Assembly: GCA_015494335.1 (NCBI GenBank)
Contig: WGBK01000440.1
Location: 1 to 7,064 of the forward strand
DNA length: 7,064 nt
Source: Gammaproteobacteria bacterium
Lineage (GTDB): Bacteria; Pseudomonadota; Gammaproteobacteria; GCA-001735895
Reading direction: 5' to 3'
The notes beneath the pieces were generated by a model. It did not search any database. It had not been told where the DNA came from and saw only the letters and a program-made list of their open reading frames with translations. Below, one piece after another: positions 1 to 5,837 of this stretch. Positions within the stretch are counted from its first letter, which is position 1. Each line of letters starts with the position of its first letter. Position numbers and translations under genes: made by a program.

Positions 1-2255
1 CCATGTACTTCGATGCCATGCGCATGGTACGGCTCAAGCGCCAGGCTATCGAGCAGAGCTTCGATGATGCCATGCACCAAGCCTTTGACGACCTGATCCT
101 GGAGCGCGCTTCCCGCCAGCCGGCCAGCGGCGGCGACGAGCTGGAGCTGAGCCTGGTGGCCCACGACGTGATCGAGGACCAGCTGGCCATCGAGAGCATG
201 ATCTCGCGAGCCCGTCCGCTGTTCGAGGATGACCTGTTCGCGCTGCGCGAGCGCCTGCGCACGGTGCTGCACCGCAAGCGCATCGACCCCGAGCTCAATC
301 CCTTCGACCCCAAGGCCATCTGCGAGAGCTTCCACCAGGCCTGTTCGGTGCTGGACACCGAGATCGAGGTCAAGCTGATTCTCTACAAGCTGTTCGAGAA
401 GTTCGTGATGCGGTCCCTCGACGACTTCTACCGCAACAACAACGACTATTTCGTGCAGAAGGGCGTGCTGCCCGATCTGAAAGCCTCCCAGGAACGCCTC
501 AACGAAAGCGCGCGCATGGCGCGCCGCTTCCCGCGTGGGGCCGCTCCGGCCGGGGGCTCGGCCCAGATCCCGGGCGAGCCGGACCCGCTGACCCCCGGGG
601 CGGAAAGCACCGCGACCGCCGATGAAAGCCTGCTGTCGATGCTGCAACAGGCCCTGATGCCGGGCGGAGCGGGGCCAACGGGAGCGGCACCGGCTGCCGG
701 TGCCGTGGCTACCGGCGGTTTGGCGGGTGGCGCCTCGGCCGGTCTCGCCCAGGGACTGTTCACGGCGCTGCAGGGCTTGCAGCAGGCCCCTGTGACCAGC
801 GTTCCGCTGGGGCAGGTGACGCCGGTCGAGATGAAGGCCCAGTTGCAGCAGCAGATCAGCCTGTTCCGTGAGGAAAACCGGGATCAGGTCAGCGCTTCCG
901 AGGACCAGATCATCGATATCGTGTCGATGCTGTTCGATTTCTTCTTTGACGACAAGGCGCTGCCGGATCCGGTCAAGGTGCTGATCGGTCGGCTGCAGAT
1001 TCCGATCCTCAAGGTGGCGATGCTCGACAAGAGCTTCTTCAACTCCAAGAAGCACCCGGCGCGCAAGCTGCTCGACAGCATTTCCAAGGCCTCCCTGGGC
1101 TGGAGCGAGGAGACCGAGCAGGAACAGGTGCTGGTAGCCGAGATCGAGCGTATTGTGAACTTCCTGATCGATGAGTTCGACCAGGATGTCGGGGTCTTCG
1201 AGCAGGCCCTGAACGAGTTCGAGACCTTCCGCGAGCAGGAACGACAACGCGTGGAACAGCAGCTCGAGTCGATGAAGCAGCAGGAACTGCAGCGCGAGGA
1301 GCAGTTGCAGCTGGCGCGCCGCGCCGCCAACGAACTGGTCGGCAAGCTGGTGGACGGTCGCGACCTGAGCTTCGATGTGATCGAATTCCTGCAGGGGGTA
1401 TGGCTGCAGGTGCTGGTCAATACCTGGGTCACCGAAGGCGAATCCTCGAACCACTGGAAGAACCTGCAGCGCATAACCAGTACCCTGGTGTGGACGCTGA
1501 TTCCGAAGGACAGCGAGGAACAGCGCAAGAAGCTGCTCGACACCCTGCCGCCGCTGCTGCGGGCCCTGTCCAAGGGCATGGAACTGATCCAGACCGATAC
1601 CGAGGAACGCAACCGGGTGTTCCAGATGCTGGTGCTCGAGCATGCCAAGGTCATGAAGCAGACCAGCCGCAACATCGTCACCCGGGTCGACGACGAAACG
1701 GTCTGGCCCGAGAGCGGCATGGCCGCTGCCTTTGCCGAATCCCCGCAGGAGGATCGCGGCGAGGGTGAAGTGGACATCTACCTCGATGCCGAGTCCGGCG
1801 ACGAGATCATCGAGGTCGAGGAAGACAGCATTGAATCCATCGGTCACAGCGAAACCGAGTCAGTGATCCGCAACCTCGAGGAATTCACCAGCTGCGTGCA
1901 GCAGGGCGAGATCGACGTGGACGAGGAGATCGTCATGGCCTCGGAGCCGGACATCGTGGTCGAGAGTGCTTCCTCCGATCCCAGAGAGGAAGCCCTCGAA
2001 ACCGTGGCCGGCCTTGTCGTTGGCGACTGGATCGAATTCCGCCAGGAAAACGGTGAATGGCAGCACGCCCGCCTGTCCTGGAAGAGCAATGTCACGGGCA
2101 AGCTGGTGTTCGTCAATCGTCACGGCCAGAAACTGCGCGACACGCGCCTGCGCAAGCTGGCCGAGGAATTCACCACCGGGCAGGCGCGACGGCTAGAATC
2201 CTCGTCGGTATTCGATCGCGCCATCCATTCCATTCTCTCCGGCCTGCGCAGCTGA
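1..2255 (+). CDS. DUF1631 family protein, N-terminus outside the window
   Basis: The reading frame is open from the left edge to TGA at 2253-2255. The first ATG (position 3) is probably internal: the segment starting YFDAMRMVRLKR is, from memory of the family, a conserved stretch some tens of residues into DUF1631 proteins, so the true start lies upstream. Numbering from the ATG at 3 gives 750 residues. A helical N-terminal part (about 1-175) is followed by a Gly/Ala/Pro-rich linker (about 177-260), then a second helical domain. A Gln/Glu-rich coiled-coil segment lies at about 404-445 and a strongly acidic stretch at about 586-655. From residue 673 (VGDWIEF) there is a compact, probably beta-rich C-terminal part containing ARLSWKSN and FVNRHG, which resembles the PilZ-like end of this family; that resemblance is inferred. 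There is no signal peptide in the visible part, so it is probably cytoplasmic. The molecular function is not established. Family assignment is fairly sure; any role in cyclic-di-GMP or surface behaviour would be speculation. Confidence 0.85.
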   Translation, partial: MYFDAMRMVRLKRQAIEQSFDDAMHQAFDDLILERASRQPASGGDELELSLVAHDVIEDQLAIESMISRARPLFEDDLFALRERLRTVLHRKRIDPELNPFDPKAICESFHQACSVLDTEIEVKLILYKLFEKFVMRSLDDFYRNNNDYFVQKGVLPDLKASQERLNESARMARRFPRGAAPAGGSAQIPGEPDPLTPGAESTATADESLLSMLQQALMPGGAGPTGAAPAAGAVATGGLAGGASAGLAQGLFTALQGLQQAPVTSVPLGQVTPVEMKAQLQQQISLFREENRDQVSASEDQIIDIVSMLFDFFFDDKALPDPVKVLIGRLQIPILKVAMLDKSFFNSKKHPARKLLDSISKASLGWSEETEQEQVLVAEIERIVNFLIDEFDQDVGVFEQALNEFETFREQERQRVEQQLESMKQQELQREEQLQLARRAANELVGKLVDGRDLSFDVIEFLQGVWLQVLVNTWVTEGESSNHWKNLQRITSTLVWTLIPKDSEEQRKKLLDTLPPLLRALSKGMELIQTDTEERNRVFQMLVLEHAKVMKQTSRNIVTRVDDETVWPESGMAAAFAESPQEDRGEGEVDIYLDAESGDEIIEVEEDSIESIGHSETESVIRNLEEFTSCVQQGEIDVDEEIVMASEPDIVVESASSDPREEALETVAGLVVGDWIEFRQENGEWQHARLSWKSNVTGKLVFVNRHGQKLRDTRLRKLAEEFTTGQARRLESSSVFDRAIHSILSGLRS

Positions 2256-2258
2256 GCA

Positions 2259-2293
2259 GGCGGCTGCGTCCATGCGGCCGTCGTTTCCGTTTT
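2259..2293 (+). terminator. Probable intrinsic terminator after the DUF1631 gene
   Basis: Four bases after the stop codon, 2259-2267 can pair with 2274-2282 as a 9-bp GC-rich stem with two G-U pairs and a 6-base loop (2268-2273). The sequence that follows (2281-2293) is T-rich (TCGTTTCCGTTTT) but not a pure T run. Placement directly after the gene and before the promoter-like element supports termination. Confidence 0.6.
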
Positions 2294-2319
2294 CAATGGA
2301 ATAAGCCTTGTTTTATACT
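2291..2319 (+). promoter_or_regulatory. Candidate sigma-70-type promoter for soxB
   Basis: TATACT at 2314-2319 matches five of six bases of the consensus -10 box. Seventeen bases upstream is TTTCAA (2291-2296), a poor -35 match (three of six), so this promoter may need an activator. Transcription would begin near 2326 and leave a leader of about 115 bases before soxB. The element lies just past the DUF1631 terminator, so soxB is probably transcribed on its own. Confidence 0.45.
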
Positions 2320-2363
2320 CGTCGCTTGCCTGGAACAGCGGAAAAGCCCTCGAGCCTCCGTCG

Positions 2364-2392
2364 CGACCCGCGTAGCAAGCCTTTGCGGGTCG
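2364..2392 (+). repeat. Inverted repeat / hairpin in the soxB leader
   Basis: CGACCCGC at 2364-2371 is perfectly complementary to GCGGGTCG at 2385-2392, giving an 8-bp GC-rich stem with a 13-base loop. It lies between the candidate promoter and the soxB ribosome-binding site, ending 49 bases before the start codon. No T run follows it, so it is not a standard intrinsic terminator. It could be an mRNA leader structure or an operator for a regulator; the sequence does not decide between them. Confidence 0.55.
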
Positions 2393-2441
2393 TCAAAGCC
2401 ACAAAAGATCCATAACAAGACACCACTACAAGAGGATATAC

Positions 2442-4220
2442 ATGTCTATTTCACGCCGCGAATTCGTCAAACTCATGGGACTCGCCAGTGCGGCCGGTCT
2501 GATCCCGGGTTGTACCCTGGCCACCCGCAAGATGCCCTCGGATCTCTACGAGCTGCCCAAGTACGGCAACGTGACGATCCTGCACATGACGGATTGCCAT
2601 GCCCAGCTCAACCCGATCTATTTCCGCGAGCCCAATGTCAATCTAGGCGTCCACGGCATGAAGGGCAAGCCGCCCCACCTGGTCGGTCACAAGCTGCTCG
2701 AATACTTCAACATCAAGCCCGGCACCCCCGAGGCCCATGCCTTCACCTTCCTCAACTTCGAGGAAGACGCCCGTCGCTACGGCAAGGTCGGTGGTTTCGC
2801 CCATCTCAAGACCCTGCTCAACAAGATCCGCGCCGAGCGCGGCGACGGCAATACCCTGCTGCTCGACGGTGGCGATACCTGGCAGGGCTCGGCCACGGCC
2901 TACTACACCCGCGGCAAGGACATGGTCGGCGCCTGTAATATGCTGGGTGTCGATGTGATGACCGGACACTGGGAGTTCACCTATCTCGAAAAGGAAATCA
3001 TCGAAAACATCAAGCAGTTCCAGGGCGAGTTCATCGCGCAGAATGTCAGCGTCCGCGACGAGTCCCTGTTTGACTACCAATTTGCGGATTTTGCCGGCTT
3101 CGACGAGGACAGCGGTCACGCCTTCAAGCCCTATACCATGAAGAATGTCGGCGGCGCTCGCGTGGCCGTCATCGGCCAGGCCTTCCCCTACACGCCGATC
3201 GCCAATCCGCAACGTTTCATCCCCGACTGGACCTTCGGCATCCGCGACGAGGACATGCAGGCCATCGTGGACGAGGTGCGCGAGAACGAGAAGCCGGATG
3301 TGGTGATCGTGCTGTCACACAACGGCATGGACGTGGATCTGAAGATGGCCTCCCGTGTGACCGGAATCGACGCCATCTTCGGCGGCCATACCCACGATGG
3401 CGTGCCGAAGCCGACCATCGTCGACAATGCCGGCGGCAAGACCCTGGTGACCAATGCCGGTTCCAACGGCAAGTTCCTCGGTGTCATGGATTTCGACGTC
3501 AAGGGCGGCAAGGTACGCGGCTTCCGCTACCGCCTGTTGCCGGTGTTCTCCAACATGCTGGATCCGGACCCGGAAATGGCCGCCTACATCGCCGAGGTAC
3601 GCAAGCCCTACGAGGATATCCTCAACGAGGAGCTCAGCGTGTCCGACGATCTGCTCTACCGTCGCGGCAACTTCAACGGTACCTTCGACCAGATCATCTG
3701 CAACGCGCTCAACGAGGGCCAGGATTCGCAGATTTCCCTGTCGCCGGGCTTCCGCTGGGGCACCACGGTGCTGCCGGGCCAGCCGATCACGATGGATCAT
3801 GTGATGGACCAGTGCGGCATGACCTATCCGGAAACCTATCGTCGGGAGATGACCGGAGCCGACATCAAGAACATTCTCGAGGATGTCTGCGACAACCTGT
3901 TCAACCCCGACCCTTACTATCAGCAGGGTGGCGACATGGTACGCGTCGGTGGCATGGACTATGTCTGCGATCCGACCCAGAGCATCGGCAAGCGCATCAG
4001 CAACATGCAACTCGACAACGGCGAGCCCATCGAGGCCAACAAGAAGTATGTCGTGTCCGGCTGGGCCACGGTCGGTTCCCAGTCGCCCGGTCGCCCGGTC
4101 TGGGACCTGGTCGCCGACTACCTGCGGGCGCGTCCCACGGTCAAGATCGGCAAGGTCAACACGCCGAAACTGGTCGGTGTCGATGGCAATCCGGGTATCG
4201 AGGACTACCTCAAGGGCTGA
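2442..4220 (+). CDS. soxB: Thiosulfohydrolase SoxB
   Basis: SoxB is the periplasmic dimanganese hydrolase of the Sox pathway; it releases sulfate from the cysteine-bound sulfonate on the carrier SoxYZ. The 592-residue length is normal for SoxB. The N-terminus carries a twin-arginine signal (SRREFVK, Arg5-Arg6) and a hydrophobic stretch ending in IPGC (Cys24). The metallophosphoesterase/5'-nucleotidase fold is shown by DCH (Asp51, His53), DGGDTW (Asp142, Asp145), GHWEF (175-179), SHNG (His293) and GGHTHD (His316, His318). GHWE in place of the GNHE of ordinary 5'-nucleotidases is the SoxB signature. The C-terminal 5'-nucleotidase-type domain runs from about 395 to the end. AGAGGA at 2431-2436, five bases before ATG, supports the start. 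No other sox gene is in the window, so soxB is detached from soxAXYZ, an arrangement known in several gammaproteobacterial sulfur oxidisers. It converges on the GlcG-like gene across a palindrome. Confidence 0.97.
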   Translation: MSISRREFVKLMGLASAAGLIPGCTLATRKMPSDLYELPKYGNVTILHMTDCHAQLNPIYFREPNVNLGVHGMKGKPPHLVGHKLLEYFNIKPGTPEAHAFTFLNFEEDARRYGKVGGFAHLKTLLNKIRAERGDGNTLLLDGGDTWQGSATAYYTRGKDMVGACNMLGVDVMTGHWEFTYLEKEIIENIKQFQGEFIAQNVSVRDESLFDYQFADFAGFDEDSGHAFKPYTMKNVGGARVAVIGQAFPYTPIANPQRFIPDWTFGIRDEDMQAIVDEVRENEKPDVVIVLSHNGMDVDLKMASRVTGIDAIFGGHTHDGVPKPTIVDNAGGKTLVTNAGSNGKFLGVMDFDVKGGKVRGFRYRLLPVFSNMLDPDPEMAAYIAEVRKPYEDILNEELSVSDDLLYRRGNFNGTFDQIICNALNEGQDSQISLSPGFRWGTTVLPGQPITMDHVMDQCGMTYPETYRREMTGADIKNILEDVCDNLFNPDPYYQQGGDMVRVGGMDYVCDPTQSIGKRISNMQLDNGEPIEANKKYVVSGWATVGSQSPGRPVWDLVADYLRARPTVKIGKVNTPKLVGVDGNPGIEDYLKG

Positions 4221-4238
4221 TTGCTACCCTTTGACAAG

Positions 4239-4274
4239 ACGCAAGAACGCCCCGCATGCGGGGCGTTCTTGCGT
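4239..4274. terminator. Perfect palindrome, probable bidirectional terminator
   Basis: A 36-base perfect palindrome is centred between 4256 and 4257. Its 16-bp stem pairs 4239-4254 with 4259-4274 around a CATG loop. It begins 18 bases after the soxB stop and ends 22 bases past the stop of the convergent gene, so it serves both 3' ends. There is no clean T tract on either strand; the only T-richness is within the stem arms (TTCTT). Termination or mRNA 3'-end protection is inferred from position and stability. Confidence 0.75.
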
Positions 4275-4296
4275 ATGGCGTCTGACGAACCAGGGA

Positions 4297-4800
4297 TTAT
4301 TCCATGGCCATCTCGAGGTCGTCGATCACGGCGTCGATACCAGCCTGGGCGCATTCCTCGTCGGTGATGCCCGAGGGCGCGCCACTGACGCCAACCGCGC
4401 CGATCAGCGCGCCCCCGACCTGGATCGGCAGGCCGCCGGCCGACATTACCAGGCCCGGGAACCGCCCCACCGCGCTGTCGGCGCGGTCCTGCAGAGCCGA
4501 GGTGGCGGAATTGAAATTGGCCGCGGTATAAGCCTTGCCGCGGCTGATCGGCACTGTGATCTGCGCTGCGATGGTGTCACGCAAGGCAACCTGCACGATA
4601 CCATTGCGATCGACCACAGTGACGCCGATCTGGATGCCCTTGGCAGTACAGGCCTCGATGGCGGCACGGGCGATGGTCAAGGCGGTGCTCATGGTCAGCC
4701 GCTGCACCTCTACGGTACCGGGTTCCTGTTCCTGCGTCTTGCCGGGCAGGGGCCAGGCGAGCGCCAACGCCAGTGCGCTGATGGTGATGATCTGCTTCAT
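4297..4800 (-). CDS. Exported GlcG/HbpS-like heme-binding family protein
   Basis: This 167-residue protein begins with a typical Sec signal peptide (KQ then a hydrophobic run to about residue 20; cleavage perhaps after ALA at 13-15). The rest fits the GlcG/HbpS family (Haem_degrading, DUF336): a helix with TALTIARAAIEAC (39-51), VTVVDRNG (60-67), an arginine-centred segment (VALRD), the KAYTAANF helix (89-96), and the Gly-rich GGLPIQVGGALIGAVGVSG segment (122-140) with EECAQAGIDAV near the end. Members of the family bind or sense heme or related cofactors. This copy contains no histidine at all, and the family's usual GGH-like site reads NGI (66-68). Start choice is supported by GGAGGA at 4805-4810 on the minus strand, four bases before ATG. 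The gene converges on soxB, and a role linked to Sox is only suggested by this proximity. Family assignment is fairly sure; the ligand is unknown. Confidence 0.85.
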   Translation of the reverse strand: MKQIITISALALALAWPLPGKTQEQEPGTVEVQRLTMSTALTIARAAIEACTAKGIQIGVTVVDRNGIVQVALRDTIAAQITVPISRGKAYTAANFNSATSALQDRADSAVGRFPGLVMSAGGLPIQVGGALIGAVGVSGAPSGITDEECAQAGIDAVIDDLEMAME

Positions 4801-4866
4801 CCTGTCCTCCGGGGGGACTGTGGTTGATGTAGCGATGATACTGCGAAACCCCTATCACGGCCATGT

Positions 4867-4875
4867 TGCTATACT
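4867..4875 (+). promoter_or_regulatory. Extended -10 promoter candidate for the DUF4197 gene
   Basis: TGCTATACT at 4867-4875 fits an extended -10 element (TG, one base, then TATACT with five of six consensus bases). No convincing -35 box is seen 16-18 bases upstream, which is usual for extended -10 promoters. Transcription would start near 4882, about 25 bases before the ATG at 4907. The same 106-base divergent region must also contain the minus-strand promoter for the GlcG-like gene; only a weak TATCAT (plus-strand 4835-4840) is visible for it. Confidence 0.5.
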
Positions 4876-4906
4876 GAGCCTGTTTTCACTGTTAGCGAAT
4901 CCAACC

Positions 4907-5743
4907 ATGAAAAAATTTCTCATCCTGTTGCCCGTTATCCCCTTGCTGCTGCTATCCGGCTGTGCCGAGGTGCAGAAACAATGGGAACAGGTCGAGCCCG
5001 CGGTGCGGGATTCCGAGGCGGCAAGGCAGGCCGAGCCGGTGCTGCGCGAGACCAGCGATCGCATTCGCGAGAAGGTCCGCGAAATCACCCGCAGCACGGG
5101 GAGCAGCGCCGGCGGCAACGGGCCCGGTTTCAGTCAGCAGGACATGGCGCAAGCCATCAAGCAGGCGCTGGGGCAGGGTGTCAACGATTCCATCTACCTG
5201 CTCGGATACCTGGAGGGCTTCAACCTCAGCAACCGCTATCGCATACCGCTGCCGCCACAGCTGGACAAGCCCGCCGAGCTGCTGCGAAAGCTGGGGCAGG
5301 GAGACCAGGTCGATGAATTCGAGGAACGCATGAATCGCGCCGCCAAGTTGGCGGTCAAGCAGGCCGCGCCGGTATTCACCCGTGCCATTGAGCAGATGAC
5401 CGTGCGCGATGCACTGAACATCCTGCAGGGACCGGAAGACGCTGCCACGCGCTATTTCCGCCGCGTTACCGAGGCCGATCTGCGTCGCCGCTTTCTGCCC
5501 ATCATCGAGAATGCCACCGACCAGACCGGCCTGACCCGCAGCTACAAGACCCTGACCCGCAGCGTCAATCGCCTGGCCCCGCAACTCAACTACACCGTGG
5601 ATCTCGACAATTACGTCCTCGACAAGGCTCTCGATGCCCTGTTCGACCGCATTGCCGTCGAGGAACGCCTGATCCGCGAGCAGCCCGCCAAGCGCAGCAC
5701 CGAGCTGATGAAGGAAGTGTTCGGTTATTTTTCGGGGAAGTGA
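4907..5743 (+). CDS. DUF4197 domain-containing lipoprotein
   Basis: The 278-residue product starts with a lipoprotein signal: KK, a hydrophobic run, and the lipobox LSGC with Cys19 as the lipidation site. Ala at +2 (no Asp) predicts outer-membrane sorting by the E. coli Lol rule. A charged helical stretch (about 25-62) and a short Ser/Gly linker (64-75) precede the DUF4197 domain, about 76-278. Family-like features include VRDALNILQGPEDAATRYFRR (166-186, split here as VRDALNILQG plus the AATRYFRR end), FLPIIENA (196-203), LDNYVLDKALDALFDRIA (233-250) and the terminal KEVFGYF. The function of DUF4197 is unknown. The frame is open far upstream (to 4535), but the signal peptide and promoter position identify ATG 4907 as the start. 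No clear Shine-Dalgarno sequence precedes it. It is divergent from the GlcG-like gene. Confidence 0.88.
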   Translation: MKKFLILLPVIPLLLLSGCAEVQKQWEQVEPAVRDSEAARQAEPVLRETSDRIREKVREITRSTGSSAGGNGPGFSQQDMAQAIKQALGQGVNDSIYLLGYLEGFNLSNRYRIPLPPQLDKPAELLRKLGQGDQVDEFEERMNRAAKLAVKQAAPVFTRAIEQMTVRDALNILQGPEDAATRYFRRVTEADLRRRFLPIIENATDQTGLTRSYKTLTRSVNRLAPQLNYTVDLDNYVLDKALDALFDRIAVEERLIREQPAKRSTELMKEVFGYFSGK

Positions 5744-5751
5744 GTAGATTC

Positions 5752-5763
5752 CCAATACATTGG
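5752..5763. repeat. Small dyad CCAAT-AC-ATTGG upstream of cas3
   Basis: CCAAT at 5752-5756 and ATTGG at 5759-5763 form a perfect 5+5 inverted repeat with a 2-base centre, starting nine bases after the DUF4197 stop. The centre is too short for a good RNA loop, so a protein-binding half-site pair is more plausible than a terminator. Such short dyads also occur by chance. Confidence 0.3.
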
Positions 5764-5768
5764 AGATA

Positions 5769-5791
5769 TGTGGCTCACCCTGTGAGCTATA
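5769..5791. repeat. Inverted repeat GCTCAC-CCT-GTGAGC upstream of cas3
   Basis: GCTCAC at 5773-5778 pairs perfectly with GTGAGC at 5782-5787 around a 3-base loop, and in RNA the stem can extend to 5769/5791 using two G-U pairs. It lies 26 bases after the DUF4197 stop and 46 bases before the cas3 start. No T run follows, so it may be a weak terminator for the DUF4197 gene or an operator for cas3. The centre lies about 22 bases from that of the dyad at 5752-5763. Confidence 0.4.
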
Positions 5792-5837
5792 AGGCAATTA
5801 GAATGGATGGCAAGCAATAGCAACACGGGAAAGAATC

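Noticed and set aside
640..780. GC-rich stretch in the DUF1631 gene that looks repetitive
   Set aside because: It encodes the Gly/Ala linker; there is no regular unit, only recurrent GGC and GCC codons.
884..1777. Long minus-strand open frame opposite the DUF1631 gene
   Set aside because: Ser/Arg/Cys-rich translation with no recognisable domain; it mirrors the codon bias of the real plus-strand gene.
2303..2400. Four copies of AAGCC upstream of soxB (2303, 2344, 2377, 2396)
   Set aside because: Five-base word with irregular spacing (41, 33 and 19 bases); expected often enough by chance and not convincing as iterons.
3315..4010. Minus-strand open frame inside soxB
   Set aside because: Translation rich in His, Val and Ala with no family features, fully opposite conserved SoxB motifs.
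4535..4906. N-terminal extension of the DUF4197 frame
   Set aside because: The extension overlaps the GlcG-like gene on the other strand and would bury a clear lipoprotein signal that starts at 4907.
4952..5797. 281-codon minus-strand frame opposite the DUF4197 gene
   Set aside because: No signal or domain recognised; the plus strand has a lipobox, a promoter-like element and DUF4197 features.
5744..5837. Possible CRISPR repeat or leader before cas3
   Set aside because: No direct repeats of 25-40 bases with spacers occur here or elsewhere in the window; the array, if any, lies outside.
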